Below are positions 1 through 5,634 of a stretch of 11,653 nt of DNA, piece after piece. The position numbers were made by a program, and so were the translations under genes. How positions within the stretch are numbered: position 1 is the first letter of the stretch; each line of letters opens with the position of its first letter. The notes under the pieces are model-generated. The model saw nothing but the letters and a program-made list of their open reading frames with translations. It searched no databases and was not told where the DNA came from. The DNA comes from PFJX01 sp038215555 (GTDB lineage: Bacteria > Pseudomonadota > Gammaproteobacteria > Burkholderiales > Thiobacillaceae), in the NCBI GenBank assembly GCA_038215555.1, contig JBBQQT010000118.1, positions 1-11,653 on the forward strand. Direction: 5' to 3'.

Positions 1-1
1 G

Positions 2-343
2 CTGCGGCGTGAGCAGTCTGTGCCGTTGCTGAAATCGATGCAGGATTGGTTGCTGAAGACGCGGGTGAACGTGGCCAACGGCGGCGGCACCGCCAAGGCG
101 ATGGAGTACAGCCTGAGACGCTGGACGGCTTTGAGCCGGTACGCCCTGGATGGGCGTTTGCCGATAGACAACAATCCGGTGGAGAACGTGATTCGCCCTA
201 TCGCGATCGGGAAAAAGAACTGGCTCTTTACCGGTTCGGAACGTGCGGGCAAACGTGCGGCTGCCATTCAGAGCCTGCTGGCCACGGCCAAACTCAACGG
301 TCTCGATCCGGCGGCTTGGCTGCGTGAAACACTGACCCAATGA
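2..343 (+). CDS. IS66-family transposase, C-terminal fragment (5' end outside window)
   Basis: This is the last 113 codons of an IS66-type DDE transposase (TnpC/Tnp66), which cuts and joins the ends of its own insertion sequence. The frame is open from base 2, so the true start lies upstream; the GTG at 20 is only an internal codon. The visible protein has the hallmark IS66 C-terminal block: a segment reading ALDGRLPIDNNPVENVIRP, then a GKKNWLFTGSERAG block and an alpha-helical tail with AAAIQSLLATAKLNGLDP. The glutamate in the DNNPVEN motif is the expected third acidic residue of the catalytic triad. The reading frame is intact to its TGA and is followed about 80 bp later by an IS66-like terminal repeat, so the element may be complete to the left. 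IS66 elements usually also carry tnpA and tnpB, which would lie upstream. Family assignment is confident; activity cannot be judged. Confidence 0.93.
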   Translation: MRREQSVPLLKSMQDWLLKTRVNVANGGGTAKAMEYSLRRWTALSRYALDGRLPIDNNPVENVIRPIAIGKKNWLFTGSERAGKRAAAIQSLLATAKLNGLDPAAWLRETLTQ

Positions 344-423
344 CCCACGTGCCTGAATAGCCAGATCGATTCGTTGCTGCCGCTGCGCGCTGAGCAGGTA
401 AAGGAAATCAATACGCACGTATA

Positions 424-445
424 GGTGGGACGGTTGGACGCTTAC
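424..445. repeat. Terminal inverted repeat (right end) of the IS66-family element
   Basis: The plus strand ends GGACGCTTAC at 436-445. Read inward from the end it is GTAAGCGTCCAACCGTCC, matching the GTAAGCG-type start typical of IS66-family inverted repeats. It lies about 100 bp beyond the transposase stop, the usual spacing. The following 8 bp (446-453, GTCGTAGG) would be the target duplication, because IS66 elements make 8-bp duplications. The partner copy is outside the window, so neither the exact end nor the duplication can be confirmed here. Confidence 0.7.
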
Positions 446-448
446 GTC

Positions 449-509
449 GTAGGAGCGCCCGTTTGCGGCGCGAACGGGGTGGGATCGGCCCGCAAGCGGT
501 GCCTCCTAC
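449..509. repeat. REPIN-like palindromic element (two inverted REP-type arms)
   Basis: The element is bounded by GTAGGAG (449-455) and its exact reverse complement CTCCTAC (503-509). The left arm holds an internal hairpin at 458-478, in which CCCGTTTGC pairs with GCGAACGGG with one G-T wobble. The right arm holds a weaker hairpin around CCGCAAGCGG. A GTAGG head followed by a hairpin, in two inverted copies, is the classic layout of REP doublets in proteobacteria. It has no coding capacity. It could act as a weak terminator for the genes on either side, but no T-run supports that. Confidence 0.65.
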
Positions 510-647
510 CGCTTTGCTACCTCACCCGATGGGGGCATGGAAAAACCGGCCACTCGCCCGTATTCACGCGGCTTACCAGAGATGAATCTATGGTCAACTG
601 AGGTTTCCAGGTTCAAGGTTAAAGGGCCGGATCAATAGGTTCATTTC
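510..647. other. Intergenic stretch between the REPIN-like element and the spermidine-synthase-like gene
   Basis: Together with 344-448, this completes a gene-free region of about 300 bp (344-647). I see no convincing ORF, tRNA or terminator here. The only notable item is the 14-mer GTTCAAGGTTAAAG at 611-624, which recurs at 9105-9118 just upstream of another gene. Confidence 0.5.
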
Positions 648-1442
648 TCACACCAGAAAGCCATCTTCGCTGCACTGGTTGCAGTACCCCATGCGCACCA
701 GGAAATCGTCGAACTCCAGGCCGATGTCGGCTTGCAGACGGTCGGCGCGGCCGGACAGGTAGGCAAACGTGGCATCCGGAAACGGTGTGCGGAAGGCAAA
801 CACGATGATGTTGCCTTTGGTCTCCGAGGGCAGTTGCATGGCGTGTCCGCCGAAGGCTTGCGCCAGGTGGCTGAAAGACAACGGATAGTCCGGGTCTGAA
901 CCCCACAGATTGAAGACGCCGACGCCGCCGGGACGCAGCATGGCGTGGCAGGCCTGATAAAACGCCGGAGTCACCAGTGCATCGACGACGCGCTCGGCAT
1001 CGTAGCCGTCGACCAGCAACACATCCTGACTGTCCGGATGGTCGCGCACGAAATCGACGCCGTCGCCGGCGATTACGCGCAGACGTTCGTCATCGGTGGG
1101 GAGTTCGAACCAGGTCCGCGCTGCGGCGATGACTTCGGGGTGGATTTCCACCGCGGCAATCCGGCTTGCGGGCAAATGGCGATGAATGAATTTGGCGAGC
1201 GAGCCACCGCCCAGTCCGATCAGGGCGATGTTGGGTGCTTGCCTCTTGAACAGCAGAAAACCCATCATCGAACGGGTGTATTCCAGTTCCAGTTGATGCG
1301 GCGCGCTGAGACGCATGGCGCTTTGCACTGCGGTGCCGCCCAGATGCAGGAAGCGGATACCGTCGTTTTCACTGATCTGCACCGGGGCGAGCGCGTTGTC
1401 TGGCGGAGGGTATGGCCTATGCGATGGCGGATTCATGGGCAT
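648..1442 (-). CDS. Spermidine/spermine synthase-like methyltransferase-fold protein
   Basis: This 264-residue protein (from the ATG at 1442) has the Rossmann fold of the polyamine synthase (SpeE) family, which transfers aminopropyl groups from decarboxylated S-adenosylmethionine. Visible motifs are ELEYTRSMMGF at 52-62, the glycine-rich nucleotide loop GLGGGSLAKF at 76-85, the acidic ligand in AVEIHPEV (Glu99), GDGVDFV at 126-132, and VDGYDAE at 144-150, where SpeE usually reads DSTDP. A LRPGGVGVFNLW strand follows. Asp145 is kept, but the gate-keeping loop differs, so the substrate may not be putrescine; many proteobacterial relatives are annotated only as spermidine synthase-like. The frame is open further upstream (to 1559), but that would overlap the HDOD gene ending at 1489. 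The ATGs at 1442 or 1436 leave a 46-52 bp gap, although neither has a strong ribosome-binding site. It is probably co-transcribed with the HDOD gene. Confidence 0.8.
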   Translation of the reverse strand: MPMNPPSHRPYPPPDNALAPVQISENDGIRFLHLGGTAVQSAMRLSAPHQLELEYTRSMMGFLLFKRQAPNIALIGLGGGSLAKFIHRHLPASRIAAVEIHPEVIAAARTWFELPTDDERLRVIAGDGVDFVRDHPDSQDVLLVDGYDAERVVDALVTPAFYQACHAMLRPGGVGVFNLWGSDPDYPLSFSHLAQAFGGHAMQLPSETKGNIIVFAFRTPFPDATFAYLSGRADRLQADIGLEFDDFLVRMGYCNQCSEDGFLV

Positions 1443-1488
1443 CGTGACGAGAAGATGGCGCGCCGGGTCAGTCCTGCCAAGCTGCTGA

Positions 1489-2352
1489 CTATGTTCTGCA
1501 ACGCTCCGCAATTTCATCTTCAAACTCGCGCAGGCCTTCTTTGCTGATGCCGATTTCATTCAGCGCCGATGTTTCCTGCGCTTCCCAGTCGCTATCGTCC
1601 TTCATGGATTGCAGGTTGTAGATGTGTTGCGCGGTTTGCAGGATGGCGACCAAAGTCGCGGATTTGTCGTTGACGTTGATCGCGTCGTGATGCCAGCGCA
1701 CGGCCTGGCAAACGTAGTCCGGCAGTTTCCAGTGGCGCGCCGCCATGTAACCGACGACCGAGTGGTCGGTATCGAAACGTTTGTCTTCACTTGGCACTTT
1801 CGGCCAGACGTGGCCATTGGCGGTGATGAAGGCGTATTCGTATTTTTCGATGTGCTGAATCAGGATTGGCACGCCGCAGTCCATGAACATCCCGGCCAAC
1901 TTGGCGTGCTCGGGATACAGATTGCAGGCGGTGCGTTGTTTCCAGGCGATGGTTGCGGCATAAGCGGCGATGTCGTTGGCGCGATCCCAGAACCAGGGAT
2001 AGAACTTGGAATCGCCATAGATGGCTTTCTCCAGCGAAAGGCCTTTCACCAGTTCGGTGACCGTCGTCAGGCCAACCAGCGAGATCGCCTGGGCGACCGT
2101 TTCGGGTGGTCGCCGCAAGCCGTAGATCGGTTTCGCCAGCATGCGGTAGAGGCTGGCGGTGAGGCCGGCATCGGTTTGAATGACCTGGCTGATGTCTTCC
2201 ATGCTGGCATTGGGCATCTCCAGCAGTCGCATGAGTTGATCGAGCAACGGCGGCGGGGAGGGAATCCGTACCGCCATTTTCAATGCCGGATCGGTGAATT
2301 CCTGGTGTGCCGCAACTTTTGCCGCTGCGGCAGTCTGTTTTTTCAATGCCAT
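1489..2352 (-). CDS. HDOD-domain protein
   Basis: This 287-residue cytoplasmic protein has an HDOD domain, a catalytically degenerate relative of the HD/HD-GYP phosphohydrolases found in bacterial signalling proteins. The domain spans about residues 30-245: IPSPPPLLDQLMRLL (30-44), MEDISQVIQTDAGLTASLYRML (51-72), LVGLTTVTELV (92-102), HAKLAGMFMDCGVPIL (149-164), HSVVGYMAARHWKLPDYV (197-214) and VRWHHD (218-223). The first metal-binding His-Asp pair reads MDCG rather than HD, which is typical of HDOD proteins lacking enzymatic activity. There is no attached CheY-like, GGDEF or kinase domain, so it is a stand-alone HDOD protein. The C-terminus (255-287) is acidic and helical. The start ATG at 2352 has only a weak GGAAC-like ribosome-binding site. 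The downstream neighbour follows after 46 bp on the same strand. Its specific role is unknown. Confidence 0.88.
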   Translation of the reverse strand: MALKKQTAAAAKVAAHQEFTDPALKMAVRIPSPPPLLDQLMRLLEMPNASMEDISQVIQTDAGLTASLYRMLAKPIYGLRRPPETVAQAISLVGLTTVTELVKGLSLEKAIYGDSKFYPWFWDRANDIAAYAATIAWKQRTACNLYPEHAKLAGMFMDCGVPILIQHIEKYEYAFITANGHVWPKVPSEDKRFDTDHSVVGYMAARHWKLPDYVCQAVRWHHDAINVNDKSATLVAILQTAQHIYNLQSMKDDSDWEAQETSALNEIGISKEGLREFEDEIAERCRT

Positions 2353-2531
2353 GGTTCGTTCCGCTTGTCTTTGAAGGTGGCGGCTGGTTTTCTTAGCCCG
2401 TTAAGCCGCAAGATTTGATTGCACAAGACAGAACGGGGCTGCCGGGGCAAATCTTACCTCCCCCCAGCGAATTGCTGACAGGGCAAAAGGGATTAGCGGA
2501 GAGAAGATATAAGAAGAGAGAAGCGGCGTGC
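2353..2531. other. Upstream region of the HDOD gene
   Basis: This AT-richer stretch lies between the sulfur-operon terminator and the HDOD start and must carry the HDOD promoter on the minus strand. It includes a purine-rich run around 2497-2522 (GAGAGAAG repeats around ATATAAGAAG). I could not pick a convincing -35/-10 pair. A short open frame on the minus strand here overlaps the end of the rhodanese gene and the terminator and has no recognisable product. Confidence 0.4.
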
Positions 2532-2559
2532 AAAAGCAAAACCGGCCGTGGCGGCCGGT
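2532..2559 (-). terminator. Intrinsic terminator of the persulfide dioxygenase-rhodanese operon
   Basis: On the minus strand a perfect 7-bp stem, ACCGGCC pairing with GGCCGGT (2541-2547 and 2553-2559) around a 5-nt loop, is followed at once by TTTGCTTTT. It sits 30 bp beyond the rhodanese stop codon. The strong GC stem and U-rich tail are the standard form of a Rho-independent terminator on this strand. On the plus strand no T-run follows, so it should be one-directional. Confidence 0.8.
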
Positions 2560-2588
2560 GTTGCGGATGACCAAGGTTTGGCCAAGGT

Positions 2589-3131
2589 TCAGGAAGACAT
2601 CGCTGGTGTCGGGCAGGCCTGGTTGTTCTGGTTCCACGGCGCCTTCGCCAGCATCATCGCCATGCCGCAATTGTTGGTGATGCCGGCGTAGATCATGCCG
2701 GCGCCCATGGCAGCGACGATGGCCAGGCCGAGCGGCTGGCCGGCCATGACGATGCCGGCGCCGAGCAGGGACATGCCGCCGACGATGACGCGTACCTGCT
2801 GTTCCAGGCCAAGGACTTTCTTGCCTTTCAGCACCGGCAACTTGGCGTCGATCCAGGCGTCGGTGCCGCCTTCGACCTGCGCCATGTTGCTGAAGCCGGC
2901 ACCAGCCAGTTTTTCCATCGCCTTCTGGGCGCGGATACCGGATTTGCAGATGAAGTACACCGTGTTGCCACTGCAGTAGGCGAGAGAGCTCGGGTCGAGC
3001 GTGTCGAGCGGAATGTTGGTCGCGCCCTTGGCATGGCTGGCGCCGAATTCGGCCGGGGTGCGAACATCGATCAGATTGACAACGCCTTGCTGCTGCATGT
3101 TGGCGAGAATGGAAGCGCTAATGGTCTGCAT
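2589..3131 (-). CDS. Membrane-anchored rhodanese (rhodanese plus DUF2892-like tail, YgaP type)
   Basis: This 180-residue sulfurtransferase has an N-terminal single rhodanese domain (1-105) with IDVRTPAEFGASH (21-33) and the active-site loop CKSGIRA (62-68), where Cys62 should carry the persulfide. A hydrophobic C-terminal part follows (about 113-153, two membrane segments), then NNCGMAMMLAKAPWN, a tail closely resembling the DUF2892 region of E. coli YgaP. The enzyme is therefore probably anchored in the inner membrane with the rhodanese in the cytoplasm. The start at 3131 is chosen because GGAGAC lies about 7 bp upstream; a further ATG 48 bp upstream would overlap the dioxygenase gene. The gene lies 31 bp behind the persulfide dioxygenase, so the two act together: the rhodanese moves sulfane sulfur between thiol carriers and the dioxygenase oxidises glutathione persulfide to sulfite. 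An intrinsic terminator follows. Confidence 0.92.
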   Translation of the reverse strand: MQTISASILANMQQQGVVNLIDVRTPAEFGASHAKGATNIPLDTLDPSSLAYCSGNTVYFICKSGIRAQKAMEKLAGAGFSNMAQVEGGTDAWIDAKLPVLKGKKVLGLEQQVRVIVGGMSLLGAGIVMAGQPLGLAIVAAMGAGMIYAGITNNCGMAMMLAKAPWNQNNQACPTPAMSS

Positions 3132-3162
3132 GATGTGTCTCCAGTTCAGTTGATGTTTTGGA

Positions 3163-3846
3163 TCAAAGCCTGCCGCCAACCAGGTTGGCGGGTACGGCGA
3201 TGTCGATCAGGCGCGGCTTGGGCAAATCCAGGCCGTTCATGATGGCGACGAACTCTTCCTTGTTCTTGCCGGCCAGACGTGGGTTGAGCGACTTTTCTTC
3301 GCCAATCGAGCTGACCCGGCGGCCGTTGTAGTCGTGCCCGGGGTAGACCAGGGTTTCATCGGCCAGCTTGAACAGTTTTTCGGTGATGCTGAAGTACAGC
3401 GTGTCAGCATCGCCGGCCTGAAAATCGGTCCGGCCGCAGCCGCCGATCAGCAGCGCGTCGCCGGTGAATACGCGGTCGCGCCATTGATACGAGACGCTGC
3501 CGTGGGTGTGGCCGGGGGTGCCGATAACGCGCAGCACTTCGTTGCCGAAGCGGAGTTCGTCACCGTCATTCAACTGATGATCGAAGCCGCTCGCGTTGCA
3601 ACCGTCGCCGACCGCCGATTGCGCGCCGGTGTTGGCGCGCAGCGCATTGGCGCCGGTGACGTGGTCGGCATGGACATGGGTATCGAGCACCCAGGACAGC
3701 TTCAGATCATGTTCACGCAGCACCGCCAGATCGCGGTCGAGTTGCTCGAAAACCGGGTCGATCAGAACCGCTTGACGGGTTTCGCCATCGGCCAATAGAT
3801 AGGTGTAGGTGCAGGAAGTCGCATCGAAAAGTTGTTTGAACAGCAT
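3163..3846 (-). CDS. ETHE1-like persulfide dioxygenase (metallo-beta-lactamase fold)
   Basis: This 227-residue non-haem iron enzyme is expected to oxidise glutathione persulfide to sulfite and glutathione, a step in hydrogen sulfide detoxification. The metallo-beta-lactamase signature THVHADH is at 56-62, GTPGHTHGS at 109-117, FTGDALLIGGCGRTDFQ at 127-143 and YPGHDYNGR at 168-176. By comparison with ETHE1, the iron ligands should be His57, His113 and Asp130. The GCGRTDFQ segment and the single-metal pattern distinguish it from glyoxalase II and from true beta-lactamases. Length is normal for the bacterial family. The start at 3846 is well supported by AAGGAGA about 8 bp upstream. It is the first gene of a two-gene operon with the rhodanese. 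A CRP-shaped palindrome about 125 bp upstream (3972-3987) could control it. Confidence 0.93.
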   Translation of the reverse strand: MLFKQLFDATSCTYTYLLADGETRQAVLIDPVFEQLDRDLAVLREHDLKLSWVLDTHVHADHVTGANALRANTGAQSAVGDGCNASGFDHQLNDGDELRFGNEVLRVIGTPGHTHGSVSYQWRDRVFTGDALLIGGCGRTDFQAGDADTLYFSITEKLFKLADETLVYPGHDYNGRRVSSIGEEKSLNPRLAGKNKEEFVAIMNGLDLPKPRLIDIAVPANLVGGRL

Positions 3847-3971
3847 GGTGTTGTCTCCTTACATTCAATGATCGAAGGTTCTTTCAAACCGTTTCCGGGA
3901 GGTCTCGCCGCGCTTTGTTTGCGTTGGCTCAACCGATGGCCTGCATGCTACGGAGACAGTGGAATGAAATA

Positions 3972-3987
3972 TGCGACGTTGGTCGCA
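3972..3987. promoter_or_regulatory. Candidate Crp/Fnr-family operator, TGCGA-N6-TCGCA
   Basis: TGCGACGTTGGTCGCA is a 16-bp palindrome with six-base arms and the geometry of a CRP site (TGTGA-N6-TCACA, with one changed base per half). It lies in the 293-bp region between the divergent persulfide dioxygenase operon and the response regulator. On the minus strand, TAGCAT (3945-3950) matches the -10 consensus at four of six bases. Counting its last base as -7 places the palindrome centre at -41.5, the spacing of class II CRP-dependent promoters. A Crp/Fnr gene lies 1.6 kb away. Function is inferred; only the palindrome and spacing are seen. Confidence 0.45.
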
Positions 3988-4139
3988 CAAAATCAGAAAT
4001 TGCTGATGTTCGAGCTGTGCGGCGGCTTTTGCCTTGCCTATACCCTACGAAAGCCGGCAGGTTGATTCATCTGGACCGGGCTCAGCGCGTCTTTTCGATG
4101 GTAACGTCGCGTTTCAAATTTCTGCAGAGGAAGAGGCCT

Positions 4140-5621
4140 ATGCAAGACATGCGCGCACTCGTGGTGGATGACTCGAAAGTCGGCCGTCTGACCATGATGA
4201 AGAAGCTGGAGGCGATCGGCGTCAAGGTTGATCTGGCGGAGTCGGGCCAGCATGCCCTGGATTACCTTGCCCAGCACCGGCCCGACATGATCTTCATGGA
4301 CCACATGATGCCGGAGATGGATGGCTTCGAAGTGACCCGGCGGATCAAGGCGTCACCCGTCACCCGGGATATCCCTGTCATTGTTGTCAGCGGCAACGAC
4401 GAGGCCACCTTCGTCCAGGAGGCCCGCGCGGCCGGAGCCATCGACGCCATCACCAAGCCGCCGGCCACCGGCGTGCTGGAAAACCTCCTCGCCTCGCTGC
4501 GGAAGTTGAGTGCACAAGCACCTGCCGCCGTGGTTGCTCCTGTGGTTGCCGAAGCGCCGCAGCCGGCGGTGATCAAGCCGGCGGCGTCCATCGACATGGC
4601 TTCGGTGCATGCCTTGGTGGAGCGTGTGGTGGGCGCGGCCGTAATGCCGTTGCACGACGATTTCATGGCCGAGATTGGCCATCACCTGGAAGCGGAATCC
4701 GGGAATCAGCGCAAGAAGCTGGTGGAATGGGGCGAGCGGCTGAATCAGCAGTCCGCGACCATGGAAGAACTCAGGCGCGGTATGGCGGATGCGGAAACGC
4801 TGGGCAACCGCTTGCAGGCACTGGAACAACGGTTCCTTCCCCTGGAAGCCGAAGCGGCCAGGCCGCAGCCGGATTTCGATGCTTTACGGGCGGACATCGA
4901 GCAGCGGTTTACCGCGCGTTTGGCTGAGTCTGATGCCAGGACCGATGCCAGGATCGATGCCAGGACCGATGCCAGGATCGATGGATTGACGCCAGAGTTG
5001 GAAAGCCTGCGCCGAGGTCTCCATGATGTGCAGGCCAGGCTGGACCAACACGCTGCCCAGGCCGAGCAAAAGTCCAGCGAATGGAGAAGTGAATGGGGTC
5101 GCCGCCTGGATACGCTTGCAGCCGACCTGGCGCACGTTTCGCAGGATGTGCAATCGATCCGATCGACGCAGGCGGGGTATGAACAACGCATTGAACAACG
5201 CATTGATCAAAGCATCGCGCAGCTGCGTGAAACGCTGAGTGCGGCCGAGCAAGTCGCCGCTGCCGTGCCGGAGGGGGTCAGCGAAGGGGGTGTTTCCGTG
5301 GCAAGCGCAGACATACAGGCCATGCCGGCCGAGCTGGATGAGCTGCGCGACCGCCTGAGTGAATCGCGGTTGCAGCAGCTGGTCGCGGAAACCGTCAGCA
5401 ACCTCCAGCCTGCTGTGGATACACAACGCGTTGTCGCGGAAGCGTCTGCGCCACCGTCTGAGCCACCGTTTGTGCCACCGTTTGTGCCACCGTCTGCCAG
5501 CGAGAACCTGCAAGCCGAACTGGTTCAGTTGCGGAACAAAGTGAAAACCTTGACCGTCGCCACCGCCGTTGGCGGAGCGCTATTGCTGGCGGCGATCGGC
5601 ATCGCTGTTTTCGGAGGGTGA
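4140..5621 (+). CDS. Response regulator with long coiled coil and C-terminal membrane anchor
   Basis: This 493-residue protein starts at the ATG at 4140, directly after a purine-rich GAGGAAGAGG ribosome-binding region. Residues 1-120 form a complete receiver domain: Asp10/Asp11, phospho-acceptor Asp54 in FMDHMMPEMDGFE, Ser84 in VVSGND and Lys106 before PP. No DNA-binding or enzymatic output domain follows. After an Ala/Pro/Val linker (about 121-150) comes a long helical region (about 155-430) rich in Glu, Gln, Arg and Leu that should form coiled coils. It includes DARTDARI-type repeats (265-280) and EQRIEQRIDQSI (348-359). A proline-rich PPSEPPFVPPFVPP segment (438-453) is followed by one hydrophobic helix at the extreme C-terminus (about 470-491). 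It would thus be tail-anchored in the inner membrane with the receiver in the cytoplasm. I do not recognise a named family. No kinase gene is adjacent, so its partner is unknown. Confidence 0.85.
   Translation: MQDMRALVVDDSKVGRLTMMKKLEAIGVKVDLAESGQHALDYLAQHRPDMIFMDHMMPEMDGFEVTRRIKASPVTRDIPVIVVSGNDEATFVQEARAAGAIDAITKPPATGVLENLLASLRKLSAQAPAAVVAPVVAEAPQPAVIKPAASIDMASVHALVERVVGAAVMPLHDDFMAEIGHHLEAESGNQRKKLVEWGERLNQQSATMEELRRGMADAETLGNRLQALEQRFLPLEAEAARPQPDFDALRADIEQRFTARLAESDARTDARIDARTDARIDGLTPELESLRRGLHDVQARLDQHAAQAEQKSSEWRSEWGRRLDTLAADLAHVSQDVQSIRSTQAGYEQRIEQRIDQSIAQLRETLSAAEQVAAAVPEGVSEGGVSVASADIQAMPAELDELRDRLSESRLQQLVAETVSNLQPAVDTQRVVAEASAPPSEPPFVPPFVPPSASENLQAELVQLRNKVKTLTVATAVGGALLLAAIGIAVFGG
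4932..4979 (+). repeat. 12-bp tandem repeat, four units, inside the response regulator gene
   Basis: Four consecutive copies of GATGCCAGGAYC alternate exactly between C and T at the eleventh base, so the tract also reads as two 24-bp units. In frame it encodes DARTDARIDARTDARI. The near identity at DNA level suggests recent duplication or slippage. Confidence 0.9.
5181..5216 (+). repeat. 12-bp tandem repeat, two exact units and one diverged, inside the response regulator gene
   Basis: GAACAACGCATT occurs twice back to back and is followed by a diverged third unit, GATCAAAGCATC. In frame it encodes EQRIEQRIDQSI in the coiled-coil part. Confidence 0.85.
5451..5498 (+). repeat. 12-bp tandem repeat, four units, encoding a Pro-rich linker
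   Basis: Four units of the form CCACCGTYTGNN follow each other, the middle two identical (CCACCGTTTGTG). In frame they encode PPSEPPFVPPFVPPSA, the linker just before the terminal membrane helix. Such tracts can change length by slippage without breaking the frame. Confidence 0.88.
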
Positions 5622-5634
5622 GCGATGCTCACCC
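5616..5634. terminator. Hairpin spanning both stop codons of two converging genes
   Basis: GGGTGAGC-GAT-GCTCACCC is a perfect 8-bp stem with a 3-nt loop. The response regulator's TGA (5619-5621) and the Crp/Fnr gene's TGA (read on the minus strand, 5629-5631) both lie in the stem, and the genes are only 7 bp apart. It may end or stabilise both transcripts, but no T-run follows on either strand, so it is not a textbook intrinsic terminator. Confidence 0.5.

Larger units (their letters stand above)
1..445 (+). mobile_element. IS66-family insertion sequence, 3' end
   Basis: The element comprises the transposase C-terminus and the terminal repeat ending at 445; its left part is outside the window. 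The coding frame shows no frameshift or stop in the visible part. Its end falls directly at the edge of a REPIN-like palindrome, which suggests insertion into that repeat. Confidence 0.8.

Noticed and set aside
449..509. A CRISPR-like or attachment-site reading of the palindrome
   Set aside because: There is a single palindromic unit with no regularly spaced direct repeats and no integrase or tRNA gene nearby.
945..1547. A 200-codon plus-strand frame
   Set aside because: It is antisense to the spermidine-synthase-like gene, whose motifs are clear, and has no ribosome-binding site or domain.
1443..1559. An upstream extension of the spermidine-synthase-like gene
   Set aside because: It would overlap the end of the HDOD frame by about 70 bp and adds residues with no counterpart in the family.
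1609..2418. A 269-codon plus-strand frame
   Set aside because: It is the reverse shadow of the HDOD gene; the product has no recognisable features.
3846..3900. A possible promoter just upstream of the persulfide dioxygenase (TTGAAA on the minus strand, 3879-3884)
   Set aside because: The matching -10 position would fall in or next to the ribosome-binding site, leaving no room for a leader.
3915..4139. An upstream extension of the response regulator by 75 codons
   Set aside because: The receiver domain begins directly after the ATG at 4140, which has a purine-rich ribosome-binding region. The extension has no family similarity and covers the regulatory region.
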